Under the pieces are notes generated by a model. The model was not told where the DNA came from and did no database searches. It was given only the letters and a program-made list of their open reading frames with translations. The translations under genes and the position numbers were made by a program. Positions 24,735-33,541 of a stretch of 64,000 nt of DNA are shown one piece after another. Positions within the stretch are counted from its first letter, which is position 1; every line of letters starts with the position of its first letter. Origin of the DNA: Streptomyces sp. WAC05374 (GTDB lineage: Bacteria > Actinomycetota > Actinomycetes > Streptomycetales > Streptomycetaceae); assembly GCF_004353505.1 (NCBI RefSeq), contig NZ_SMNQ01000020.1, forward strand, positions 1 to 64,000, given 5' to 3'.

Positions 24735-27700
24735 ATGTTTCACGTGAAACCGATCGACCCGCGTCTGCTCCGATACGCCCGGGCCACCCGTCTGTTCCTG
24801 GCGGCGGTGGTGGTCCTGGGCGTCCTCGGGGCGGCGCTGGTCGTCGCCCAGGCCATGCTCATCGCCGAGGTGGTGGTGGGCGCCTTCCAGCGGGGGCTGG
24901 GCGTTCAGGACCTGGGGACGCCGTTGCTGCTGCTGGCGGTCGTGGCGGCCGGGCGCGGGCTCGTGTCCTGGCTGACCGAGCTGGCAGCCCACCGGGCGAG
25001 CGCCGCGGTCAAGTCGGAGCTGCGCAGGCGCCTGCTGGCTCGGGCGGCCGAGCTGGGGCCGGGGTGGCTCAGCGGGCAGAAGGCCGGCTCGCTGGTGGCG
25101 CTGGCCACCCGAGGGGTGGACGCGCTCGACGACTACTTCTCGCGGTATCTGCCGCAGCTCGGGCTGGCGGTGGTGGTGCCGGTGGCGGTCCTGGCGCGGA
25201 TCGTCACCGAGGACTGGGTGTCGGCGGCGATCATCGTCGGGACCCTCCCGCTGATCCCCGTCTTCATGGTCCTCATCGGCTGGGCCACCCAGTCCCGGAT
25301 GGACCGGCAGTGGAAGTTGCTGTCCCGGCTGTCCGGACACTTCCTGGACGTGGTGGCGGGGCTGCCGACGCTCAAGGTGTTCGGCCGGGCCAAGGCACAG
25401 GCCGGATCGATCCGGGCGATCACCTCCGAGTACCGGCAGGCGACGCTGCGGACGCTGAGGATCGCGTTCCTGTCGTCGTTCGCACTGGAGCTGCTGTCCA
25501 CGCTGTCGGTCGCGCTGGTCGCGGTCGGCGTGGGCATGCGGCTGGTCCACGGGGAACTGGACCTGTACACGGGCCTGGTCATCCTGATCCTGGCGCCCGA
25601 GGCGTACCTGCCGCTGCGGCAGGTCGGTGCGCAGTACCACGCGGCGGCGGAAGGGCTGTCGGCCGCGGAGGAGATCTTCGCCGTTCTGCGGACGCCGGTC
25701 CGCGAGGGCGGCGGCGCTCCGGTGCCCGGGACCGTACGGCTCGAGCTGGAGAACGTGACCGTACGGCACGCCGGGCGCGCCGAGCCGTCACTGGACCGCG
25801 CGTCGCTGGTGGTGGAGCCGGGCGAGACGGTCGCCCTGGTCGGCCCGAGCGGGGCCGGCAAGTCGACGCTGCTCGACGTGGTGCTGGGCTTCGTCGAGCC
25901 GGAGGACGACGGCGGGCGGGTACGGGTCGGGGGCGCCGACCTGGCGACGCTCGACCTGGAGCGGTGGCGGGAGCGGATCGCGTGGGTCCCTCAACGGCCC
26001 TACCTGTTCGCCGGGACCATCGCGGACAACGTGCGCCTCGCCCGTCCGGACGCGGACGACGAGGCGGTCGCGCGGGCCCTGCGGGACGCGGGCGCGGCCG
26101 GCTTCGTGGCGGCGCTGCCCGACGGCGCCGCGACGGTGCTCGGCGAGGACGGCGCCGGGCTGTCGGCGGGCCAGCGGCAACGGCTGGCCCTGGCACGGGC
26201 GTTCCTGGCCGACCGGCCGCTGCTGCTGCTGGACGAGCCGACGGCGGCGCTCGACGGGGAGACCGAGGCGGCCGTGGTGGACGCGGTGCGCCGCCTCGCC
26301 GAGGGCCGCACGGTGCTCCTGGTCGTCCACCGCCCGGCGCTGCTGGCGGTGGCGGACCGCGTGGTGACGCTGCGGGGAACCCCCTCGGGTGGGGCGGCCA
26401 CCGCCGGCTCCGGGGCGCCGCGCGGACTGGAGGCGCTCGACGCGGCGTTCGGACTCGTGGGCGGGCACCCGGCCGCACCGGAGACGGCCACCGCCGGCCC
26501 CGCGCCGGGTCGTGGTGGCGGCGCCGTGGCCGACCCCGGCGGGGATGGTGGAGCGCTCGCCGGGCCCGGCCGTGACGGCGGGGCGGCTCTGGGCTTGGGC
26601 CGTGATGGCGGGGTGGCCCCGGGCGGGGGACGTGGTGGCGGGGCGGCCCCGGGTTCCGGCCGGGACGGCGGGGCGGCCCCGGGCGTGGGCCGGGACGGCG
26701 GGGTGCTCGCGCGGGTGCGGGCGACGGCCGCCGGGCTGCGTGGGCGGCTCGCCCTGGCGCTGCTGCTGGGCAGCCTCGCCCTGGGGTCGGCCGTGGGGCT
26801 CATGGCCGTGTCCGGGTGGCTGATCTCGCGGGCCTCCGAACAGCCGCCCGTGCTGTACCTGATGGTGGCGGTGACGGCCACCCGGGCCTTCGGCATCGGG
26901 CGGGCGGTGTTCCGGTACGCCGAGCGGCTCGTGTCGCACGACGCCGTGCTGCGGACGCTCGCCGAACTGCGCGTCGCCGTCTACGGCCGGCTGGAGCGGA
27001 TCGCACCGGCCGGGCTGCGCACGGTGCGCCGGGGCGACCTGTTGTCACGGCTCGTCTCCGACGTGGACGCCCTCCAGGACTACTGGCTGCGGTGGCTGCT
27101 GCCCGTGGGGAGCGCCGCCGTGGTGGGCGCCGGGGCCGTCGGGTTCACCGCCTGGCTGCTGCCCGAGGCGGGGGCGGTCCTGGCGGTCGGGCTGCTGGTC
27201 GCGGGCGTGGCCGTGCCACTGGTCAGCGGCGTCGTCGCGCGCCGCGCCGAGCAGCGCCTGGCCCCCGCGCGCGGTGTGCTCGCCGCCCGGGTGGTGGACC
27301 TGCTGCGCGGTTGCGCCGAGCTGACCGTGGCGGGCGCCCTCGCCCGGCGTATCGACCGGGCCCGCGAGGCGGACGGCGCGCTCACCCGGATCGCCGGCCG
27401 CCAGGCCACCGCCACCGCCCTGGGCGGCGGGCTGTCCGCGCTGGTCACCGGGCTGACCGTGGCGGCGGCCGCGCTGGTCGGCGTGCAGGGGGTCCGCGAC
27501 GGGCGGCTCGACGGCGTGGAGCTGGCCGTCGTCGTCCTGACCCCGCTCGCCGCGTTCGAGGCGGTCACCGGTCTCCCCCTGGCCGTGCAGTACCGCCAGC
27601 GCGTCCGGAGGAGCGCGGAACGGGTGTACGAGGTGCTCGACGCCCCCGTCCCCGTACACGAACCGGACGAGCCGCAGGCCGCGCCGGACAGCGCCTTCCC

Positions 27701-28466
27701 GCTGGAGCTGCGCGGACTCACCGCCCGGTACACGGGCCAGCACCGGGACGCCCTCGCGGCGTTCGACCTGCGGCTGGAGGCCGGCCGGAGGGTCGCCGTC
27801 GTCGGGGCGTCCGGCTCCGGCAAGACGACGCTCGCGCAGGTGCTGCTGCGGTTCCTGGACGCCCGCGAGGGCGCGTACCGGATCGGCGGGGTGGACGCGG
27901 CCGCGCTCGACGGCGACGACGTGCGCCGCCTGGTCGGGCTGTGCGCCCAGGACGCCCACACCTTCGACAGCTCCGTCAAGGAGAACCTGCGCCTGGCCCG
28001 GCCGGGTGCGAGCGACGGCGAACTGCGCGCGGCGCTGGACCGGGCGCGGCTGCTGGACTGGGTCGACGGGCTGCCCGAGGGGCTCGACACGCTCGTCGGC
28101 GAGCACGGCGCCCAGCTCTCCGGCGGCCAGCGCCAGCGCCTGGCCCTCGCCCGCGCGCTGCTGGCCGACTTCCCCGTGCTCGTCCTGGACGAGCCGGCCG
28201 AGCACTTGGACCTGGCCACGGCGGACGCGCTCACCGACGACCTGCTGCGGGTGACGGAGGGCCGGACGACCGTGCTGATCACGCACCGGCTGCGCGGCCT
28301 CGACGCGGTCGACGAGGTCGTCGTCCTGGACGGCGGGCGTACGGTGCAGCGCGGCCCGTACGCCGAACTCGCCACCGCCGACGGCCCGCTGCGCCGCATG
28401 CTGGAGCGGGAGAGGGCGGCCGATCTGCTGCTGGAGGGATCGGCGGGGCCGACTCTCCCGTCATAG
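24735..28466 (+). CDS. cydCD: CydD-CydC fused heterodimeric ABC transporter
   Basis: This 1243-residue polypeptide contains two complete ABC half-transporters. The CydD-like half has a six-helix domain, Walker A GPSGAGKST near 370 and signature LSAGQRQ near 475. The CydC-like half has Walker A GASGSGKTT near 1025 and signature LSGGQRQ near 1124. Between them (about 555-657) lies a Gly/Ala-rich linker with 10-residue repeats. The transporter exports cysteine/glutathione-type thiols needed to assemble cytochrome bd. Fusion is common in Streptomyces. The start is either ATG 24735, directly abutting AGGGG, or GTG 24744 with nine-base spacing; both place parS over the initiation region. Confidence 0.95.
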   Translation: MFHVKPIDPRLLRYARATRLFLAAVVVLGVLGAALVVAQAMLIAEVVVGAFQRGLGVQDLGTPLLLLAVVAAGRGLVSWLTELAAHRASAAVKSELRRRLLARAAELGPGWLSGQKAGSLVALATRGVDALDDYFSRYLPQLGLAVVVPVAVLARIVTEDWVSAAIIVGTLPLIPVFMVLIGWATQSRMDRQWKLLSRLSGHFLDVVAGLPTLKVFGRAKAQAGSIRAITSEYRQATLRTLRIAFLSSFALELLSTLSVALVAVGVGMRLVHGELDLYTGLVILILAPEAYLPLRQVGAQYHAAAEGLSAAEEIFAVLRTPVREGGGAPVPGTVRLELENVTVRHAGRAEPSLDRASLVVEPGETVALVGPSGAGKSTLLDVVLGFVEPEDDGGRVRVGGADLATLDLERWRERIAWVPQRPYLFAGTIADNVRLARPDADDEAVARALRDAGAAGFVAALPDGAATVLGEDGAGLSAGQRQRLALARAFLADRPLLLLDEPTAALDGETEAAVVDAVRRLAEGRTVLLVVHRPALLAVADRVVTLRGTPSGGAATAGSGAPRGLEALDAAFGLVGGHPAAPETATAGPAPGRGGGAVADPGGDGGALAGPGRDGGAALGLGRDGGVAPGGGRGGGAAPGSGRDGGAAPGVGRDGGVLARVRATAAGLRGRLALALLLGSLALGSAVGLMAVSGWLISRASEQPPVLYLMVAVTATRAFGIGRAVFRYAERLVSHDAVLRTLAELRVAVYGRLERIAPAGLRTVRRGDLLSRLVSDVDALQDYWLRWLLPVGSAAVVGAGAVGFTAWLLPEAGAVLAVGLLVAGVAVPLVSGVVARRAEQRLAPARGVLAARVVDLLRGCAELTVAGALARRIDRAREADGALTRIAGRQATATALGGGLSALVTGLTVAAAALVGVQGVRDGRLDGVELAVVVLTPLAAFEAVTGLPLAVQYRQRVRRSAERVYEVLDAPVPVHEPDEPQAAPDSAFPLELRGLTARYTGQHRDALAAFDLRLEAGRRVAVVGASGSGKTTLAQVLLRFLDAREGAYRIGGVDAAALDGDDVRRLVGLCAQDAHTFDSSVKENLRLARPGASDGELRAALDRARLLDWVDGLPEGLDTLVGEHGAQLSGGQRQRLALARALLADFPVLVLDEPAEHLDLATADALTDDLLRVTEGRTTVLITHRLRGLDAVDEVVVLDGGRTVQRGPYAELATADGPLRRMLERERAADLLLEGSAGPTLPS
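24737..24750. other. parS site 5, inside the cydCD start region
   Basis: Perfect GTTTCACGTGAAAC covering bases 3-16 of the cydCD frame (codons 1-6, MFHVKP). The internal GTG of the palindrome is itself an in-frame candidate start codon. Confidence 0.95.
26568..26702 (+). repeat. 30-bp tandem repeats in cydCD linker
   Basis: About 4.5 units of 30 bp encode the decapeptide GRDGGAAPGx with variations (GRDGGVAPGG, GRGGGAAPGS). They form the flexible linker between the CydD and CydC halves and are a likely site of length variation. Confidence 0.85.
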
Positions 28467-28492
28467 CGGACAAAGCGCGCTGCTCGACTCAT

Positions 28493-28498
28493 TACGCT
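28493..28498 (+). promoter_or_regulatory. -10 element of sensor kinase gene
   Basis: TACGCT ends seven bases before the ATG at 28506, so the transcript would be leaderless. It lies downstream of the cydCD stop (28466), giving the kinase its own promoter. Confidence 0.55.
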
Positions 28499-28505
28499 CA
28501 CGGGC

Positions 28506-30230
28506 ATGACCGCGCCCGAGCGACCGGAGAACCGGAGCGAACAGGAGCAGGCGGCGGCACAGGAGTCCGGCGGCCTCCAGGGGCCGCCGGACGAGCCGGC
28601 CGCCCGCGTCCCGCGACTGCTGGAGGCCATGCGCTCCATCGGCACCGGGCTGGAGCTCCGCTCCACGCTCGACCGGATCTGCGAGACCGCCGCCGAGGTC
28701 GCCGGTGCCCGCTACGCCGCCATCGGCGTCGTCGACGAGGAGGGCGAAGGTCTGGCGGAGTTCGTGACGTACGGGACCTCCGACGAGGCCGCACGGCGGA
28801 TCGGCCGCCGCCCCGACGGCCACGCCGGGCTGCTCGGGGCGCTCATCCACGATCCGGAGGCCCTGCGCCTCACCGACCTGACGGCCGACCCGCGCGCCGC
28901 CGGATTCCCGCCCGGCCACCCCCCGATGCGCACCTTTCTCGGCGTACCCGTCCGCGTCCGGGGCGAGGTCTTCGGCAACCTCTACCTGACGGACAAGCGC
29001 GGCGGGGCCGCGTTCACCGAGGACGACCTGCACCTGGTGCGCGTGCTCGCCACCGAGGCGGGGATCGCCATCGGCAACGCCCGCCTCTACGAGGCCGCCC
29101 GCCGGCGTGAGCGGTGGATCGACGGCTCGGTGGCCGTCACCACCGCGCTGCTGTCCGGCCAGGACGCCGACGAGGCCCTGTCGGTGGTCGCCGAGCAGGC
29201 CCGCGGGCTCGCCGACGCGAGCGCCGGGGCCGTGCTGCTGCCCGCCTCCGACGGCAGCGGCGGACTGGAGGTCGTCGCCGTACGCGCCGACGACCCGGCC
29301 TCCGCGCTGGGCGTCGTCGTCCCGCCGGAGAACCCGGTGGCCGAGCGGCTGCTGGCCGGGGAAGCGGTGTTCATGGCCGACACGGCGACCGACCCCCGCA
29401 TGATCACCCGCCTGGCGCGGCTGTACGGGCCCAGCATGATGCTCCCGCTCCGCAGCGGCGGCCGTGTCCTGGGCGCCCTCGCCGTCCTGCGCGCGCCGGG
29501 CGCCCGGCCCTTCACCGGGGCGGAACGCTCCCTCGCCAGCCGGTTCGCGTCCCAGGCCGCGCTGGCGCTGATGATGGCGGAGGCACAGCGCGACCGCGAG
29601 CGCCTCGCGGTCTACGAGGACCGGGACCGTATCGCGCGTGACCTGCACGACCTGGTCATCGAGCGGCTGTTCGCCACCGGGGTGATGCTGGAGGACGCCC
29701 GGCGCGGCTCGCCGGAGCCCGCCGTCCGGGCCGGTGTGGAGCGGGCCGTCGCGGAACTGGACGTGACCGTCCAGGAGATCCGCACCGCCGTCTTCGCGCT
29801 CCAGCAGTCCCCGGCCGAGGCACCCTCGGGCCTGCGCATCCGTGTCCTGCGGGAGATCAACACGGCGGCCGTACCGCTGGGCTTCACCCCCTCGCACCGC
29901 TTCACCGGCCCCGTCGACACGGCGGTCGGCGAACTGACCGGCAAGAACCTCGTGGCGGCGCTGCGCGAGGCGCTGTCCAACGCCTTCCGGCACGCCCGCG
30001 CCCACCGGATCGAGGTCGCCGTGGACGCCACGGTCAGGATGCCCGGCGGCGCGGAGGGCGTGCGGCTGACGGTCGCCGACGACGGGGTGGGCCTGCCCGA
30101 GGGCGGGCGGCGCAGCGGGCTGCGCAACCTCGCCCGGAGGGCGGAGTCGCTGGGCGGGGCGAGCTGGTGCGGGCCCGGCATCGGCGAGGACGGCGGCGGT
30201 ACGACGGTGGTGTGGGAGGCGCCACTGTAG
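28506..30230 (+). CDS. GAF-GAF sensor histidine kinase, DevS/DosT-like
   Basis: This 574-residue kinase has two GAF domains (about 40-200 and 210-360), a dimerisation box IARDLHD with phospho-acceptor His381 (HisKA_3 type) and a HATPase with EALSNAFRHA and DDGVGLPEGG. In the first GAF domain GHPPMRTFLG (His138) and GNLYLTDK (Tyr160) are 22 residues apart. That matches the heme-ligand His149 and distal Tyr171 spacing of mycobacterial DevS, so it may be a heme-based O2/NO/CO or redox sensor. It follows cydCD closely. No response regulator gene adjoins it, so its partner is elsewhere. Confidence 0.9.
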   Translation: MTAPERPENRSEQEQAAAQESGGLQGPPDEPAARVPRLLEAMRSIGTGLELRSTLDRICETAAEVAGARYAAIGVVDEEGEGLAEFVTYGTSDEAARRIGRRPDGHAGLLGALIHDPEALRLTDLTADPRAAGFPPGHPPMRTFLGVPVRVRGEVFGNLYLTDKRGGAAFTEDDLHLVRVLATEAGIAIGNARLYEAARRRERWIDGSVAVTTALLSGQDADEALSVVAEQARGLADASAGAVLLPASDGSGGLEVVAVRADDPASALGVVVPPENPVAERLLAGEAVFMADTATDPRMITRLARLYGPSMMLPLRSGGRVLGALAVLRAPGARPFTGAERSLASRFASQAALALMMAEAQRDRERLAVYEDRDRIARDLHDLVIERLFATGVMLEDARRGSPEPAVRAGVERAVAELDVTVQEIRTAVFALQQSPAEAPSGLRIRVLREINTAAVPLGFTPSHRFTGPVDTAVGELTGKNLVAALREALSNAFRHARAHRIEVAVDATVRMPGGAEGVRLTVADDGVGLPEGGRRSGLRNLARRAESLGGASWCGPGIGEDGGGTTVVWEAPL

Positions 30231-30250
30231 GCACTCGTCCGGGTGGCGCC

Positions 30251-31698
30251 ATGAGCCGGCCGGCCCAACGGCAATGGGCCGGTCGGCGGTACGACACCGC
30301 TTCGGTGCCGGACATCGGCCGCGCCCGGCGCCACCATCCCAGGATGGTGCTCGTGGCGCTGGCCGTACTCCTCGCCCTGCTCCCCCTCCCGGCGGCCGCC
30401 GCCGACGGGCCCGGCGGGGCGGCCACGGAGGTCGCGCGGCTGTACGACGAGGCCGCGCGGGCCACCGAGGCGTACGAGCGGGGCCGGCGCGCGGCCGCCG
30501 CTCAGCGTGCCGTGGCCGGCCGGCTCCAGCGGGAGCTGGTCCTGAAGCGGCGCGAGCTGGCGGTGCTGAACGACCGGATGGGCGAGGTGGCCCGCGCCCA
30601 GTACCGGGCCGGCGGCTCACTGGGCCTCACGGCCCGGCTGCTGATGGCCGACGACCCCGACGAGGCGATGCTGGCCGAACGGCTCGCCCGGCAGGCGGAC
30701 CGGGCGGTGAACCGTCTCATGGAGCGCACCAGGGCGGCGGAGCGGCGCCTCGCGCGGGCCGAGGGCGACGCCCGCGTGGCCTGGCGCGACCTGGACGTGC
30801 GCGGGAAGCGCCTGGCCGCGATCCGGCGGGGCGTCGAGGCGCGGCTGGAGCGGGCCCAAGGGCGGTTGCAGGCGGAGGCGGACCGGCGGGTGGCCGCCGG
30901 CCGGTGCGGCGGCACGGCCTGGGCGGGTGGTGCGTCGGCGGGCGGCGCGTCGGCGAGTGGTGCGTCGGCGAGTGGTGCGGCTCGCGGGGGTGGTGGGGCC
31001 GGTGGGGCGGGTGGCGCGTGGGCGGGTGGCGCCCCGGCGGGCGGGGGACCGGCCGGTGCGCGCGGGTGGGTCGCGCCGGTGGAGGGGTACGCGCTGTCCG
31101 CCGGGTTCCACCGGCGGGGCGCGCACCGGGCGCGGCGGCGCACGGGGGAGGGCTTCGCGGGGGGCGGGGGGGCGCCGGTGGGGTGCCTCGGGGGGGGCCG
31201 GGGGGGGGGGGGGGGGGGGGGGGGGCGGGGGGCGGGGGGGGGGGGGGCGCCCGGGGGGGGGGGGGCCCGGCGGGTGCGCGCGGGTGGGTCGCGCCGGTGG
31301 AGGGGTACGCGCTGTCCGCCGGGTTCCACCGGCGGGGCGCGCACTGGGCGCGACGGCACACGGGGCAGGACTTCGCGGTGGCCGTGGGGACGCCGGTGCG
31401 GTCCATCGGGGCGGGCCGGGTGCAGTCGGTGAACTGCGGCGGGGCGTTCGGGATCGAGGTGGTGGTGCGCCACTCCGGAGGCTGGTACTCGCAGTACGCG
31501 CACCTCGCCGTGCCCGGTGTGTCACCGGGGCAGCCGGTGGTGGCCGGGCAGCCGATCGGGCGGTCCGGGAACACCGGCAACTCGACGGGACCGCACCTCC
31601 ACTTCGAGGTGCGGATCACGCCGTACATGGGCTCGGCCGTGGACCCGGTGCGCTGGCTGGGCGAGCACGGGGTCCGGCTGAGCCCGTCCGGTCACTGA
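30251..31698 (+). pseudogene. M23 family peptidase, frameshifted by a 218-bp duplication
   Basis: Frame 2 encodes a signal-type hydrophobic segment (about residues 32-48), a long coiled-coil-like helical region and a Gly/Ala-rich linker, then the beginning of an M23 domain (VAPVEGYALSAGFH). The same 20-odd codons occur again 218 bases later in frame 1, which continues to a complete domain with GQDFAVAVGTPV, HSGGWYSQYAHL and GPHLHFEVR (the HxH zinc/catalytic motif). Removing 218 bases restores one frame of 409 residues. The intervening copy decays into poly-G, so the break is probably an assembly fault rather than a real pseudogene. The intact product would be a secreted murein endopeptidase; ATG 30251 is 20 bases after the kinase gene. 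Confidence 0.8.
31055..31272. repeat. degenerate 218-bp tandem duplication with long G runs
   Basis: The segment starting at 31055 (GGTGCGCGCGGGTGGGTCGC) recurs at 31273. The first copy matches for about 100 bases, then turns progressively into G homopolymers (31190-31265) with the same approximate spacing as the second copy. This is the pattern of low-quality two-colour sequencing read ends joined into the contig. Confidence 0.9.
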
Positions 31699-32561
31699 GG
31701 CGTGCCGAGGATGTCCTCGATGACGCGTGCGACGCCGTCGTCGTTGTTGGCGACGGTACGGCCGGACGCGGCGGCCACCACGTCGGGGTGGGCGTTGCCC
31801 ATCGCGTAGGACCGGCCCGCCCAGGACAGCATCTCGATGTCGTTCGGCATGTCCCCGAACGCGACGACCTCGTCGGCGGAGATGCCGCGCTCGGCGCAGC
31901 ACAGGGCCAGCGTGCTCGCCTTGGAGACCCCCAGGCCGCTGATCTCCAGCAGCGCGCTGGGGCTGGAGCGGGTGATGCTCGCGCGGTCACCGGCCGCGGT
32001 GCGGGCCAGGGCGAGGAAGCCGTCGGGCGTCAGCCCGGGGTGCTGGGCGAGCAGCTTGAGCACGGGCGCGCCGGAGCCGGGTTCGTCCTCGTGCAGGAGC
32101 TTCTCGGCGGGTGCGACGGTGGCGGACGGGTCGAGCCAGAAGGGCGGGTAGTCCGGCTCGTAGTGGAAGCCGGTGGTGAGCTCGACCGCGAACGCCGTGC
32201 CGGGTGCCTCCCTGCGCAGGGTCCGTACGACGTCGAGGGCGGTCTCCCGGTCCAGCGGCCGTACCTCCAGCAGCTTGCCGCCGGAGTGCAGGTCGACGAC
32301 GGCGGCGCCGTTGGCGCAGATGGCCAGGCCGTGTCCCTGGACGTGGTCGCTGACGACGCCCATCCAGCGGGCGGGGCGGCCGGTGACGAAGAAGACCTCG
32401 ATGCCGGCCTCCTCGGCGGCGGCGAGGGCGGAGACCGTCCGGTCCGACACCGACTTGTCGTCACGCAGAAGCGTTCCGTCCAGGTCGGTGGCGATCAGCC
32501 GGGGACGTCGATGTGCCAGGGGCCGTGGGCGGGGAGAGATCGCTGAGGTCACGCCTCCCAT
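31692..32561 (-). CDS. HAD family (Cof-type) phosphatase
   Basis: This 289-residue protein has motif [13 protein letters not shown] near residue 24, FVTGRPARW, and C-terminal SKASTL with motif [13 protein letters not shown], the full Cof/HAD-IIB signature. It probably dephosphorylates a sugar phosphate or flavin-type cofactor. The ATG at 32561 is taken as start; GTG 32552 is possible. A very long upstream frame is only the shadow of the divergent oxidoreductase gene. Its stop overlaps the 3-prime end of the M23 gene by 7 bases. A paralogue lies next to serS (45593-46399). Confidence 0.87.
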   Translation of the reverse strand: MGGVTSAISPRPRPLAHRRPRLIATDLDGTLLRDDKSVSDRTVSALAAAEEAGIEVFFVTGRPARWMGVVSDHVQGHGLAICANGAAVVDLHSGGKLLEVRPLDRETALDVVRTLRREAPGTAFAVELTTGFHYEPDYPPFWLDPSATVAPAEKLLHEDEPGSGAPVLKLLAQHPGLTPDGFLALARTAAGDRASITRSSPSALLEISGLGVSKASTLALCCAERGISADEVVAFGDMPNDIEMLSWAGRSYAMGNAHPDVVAAASGRTVANNDDGVARVIEDILGTPQ

Positions 32562-32636
32562 TGTCCCGTACGGGGGTGCACGGGCGTGCGGAGTACTGCA
32601 CATCTGAGCCGGTGCGGGGTTGTCGGTGGGGCGCCG

Positions 32637-32642
32637 TAGGCT
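32637..32642 (+). promoter_or_regulatory. -10 element of LLM oxidoreductase gene
   Basis: TAGGCT ends six bases before the ATG at 32649, a typical Streptomyces leaderless arrangement. Confidence 0.65.
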
Positions 32643-32648
32643 CGTTCC

Positions 32649-33539
32649 ATGCGTTTGAGCACGGTGATCCTCCCTTCCCGCCGCTGGCACGACGGCGGCC
32701 GTGACGCGTGGCTGCGCGCCGAGCGGCTCGGTTTCCACGCCGCGTACACGTATGACCACCTGTCGTGGCGGAGCTTCCGGGACGGACCGTGGTTCGGCGC
32801 GATCCCGACGCTGACGGCGGCGGCCGCGGCGACCGGGCGGATACGGCTGGGCACGCTGGTGACCTCGCCGAACTTCCGGCATCCGGTCACGCTCGCCAAG
32901 GAGCTGATCTCGCTGGACGACATCTCCGGCGGCCGGTTCACGCTGGGCATCGGCGCGGGGGGCAACGGCTTCGACGCGACGGCGCTGGGCCAGGAGGCGT
33001 GGACGCCGCGCGAGCGGGCGGACCGGCTGGCGGAGTTCGTGCCGCTGCTGGACCGGCTGCTGACGGAGGAGTCGGTGACGTACGAGGGCAGGTTCTACGC
33101 GGCGGACGAGGCGCGCAACATCCCCGGGTGCGTGCAGCGGCCGCGGCTGCCGTTCGCCGTGGCCGCCACGGGGCCGCGCGGGATGAGGCTGGCGGCGCGG
33201 CACGGGCAGGCCTGGGTGACGACCGGGGACCCGAAGCTGTTCGCGTCCGGCACGCCGGAGGAGTCGCGCGAGGCGCTGCTGGGGCAGCTCGACAAGCTCG
33301 GCAAGGCGTGCGCGGACGCCGGCCGGGACGCGGCGGAGCTGGACAAGATCATGCTGACCGGGTTCACGCCGGACCGGCCGCTGGAGTCCTTCGACGCCTT
33401 CGTCGACTTCGCGGGCCGCCATTTCGAGCTGGGCTTCACCGAGATCGTGATCCACGCGCCGATCGCGGACTCGGTGTTCGCGGCGGACGAGAAGGTGTTC
33501 GAGCGGATCGCGACGGAGGCCCTGGCGCAGCTCCGCTGA
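32649..33539 (+). CDS. LLM-class (luciferase-like, F420-type) oxidoreductase
   Basis: This 296-residue TIM-barrel protein has the family pattern: YTYDHLSW early, TGRIRLGTLVTSPNFRHP in the middle strand, LAKELISLDDISGGRFTLGIGAGG, and FAVAATGPRGMRLAARHGQAW. Such enzymes use FMN or cofactor F420 to oxidise or reduce an unknown small substrate; F420 is common in actinomycetes. The transcript is probably leaderless. It is divergent from the HAD phosphatase and convergent with kptA (two bases between the ends). Confidence 0.85.
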   Translation: MRLSTVILPSRRWHDGGRDAWLRAERLGFHAAYTYDHLSWRSFRDGPWFGAIPTLTAAAAATGRIRLGTLVTSPNFRHPVTLAKELISLDDISGGRFTLGIGAGGNGFDATALGQEAWTPRERADRLAEFVPLLDRLLTEESVTYEGRFYAADEARNIPGCVQRPRLPFAVAATGPRGMRLAARHGQAWVTTGDPKLFASGTPEESREALLGQLDKLGKACADAGRDAAELDKIMLTGFTPDRPLESFDAFVDFAGRHFELGFTEIVIHAPIADSVFAADEKVFERIATEALAQLR

Positions 33540-33541
33540 GC

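Noticed and set aside
30251-31698. Genuine frameshift pseudogene or programmed frameshift for the M23 gene
   Set aside because: The exact 218-bp period, preservation of both sides and G-homopolymer decay fit an assembly artefact better than mutation or recoding.
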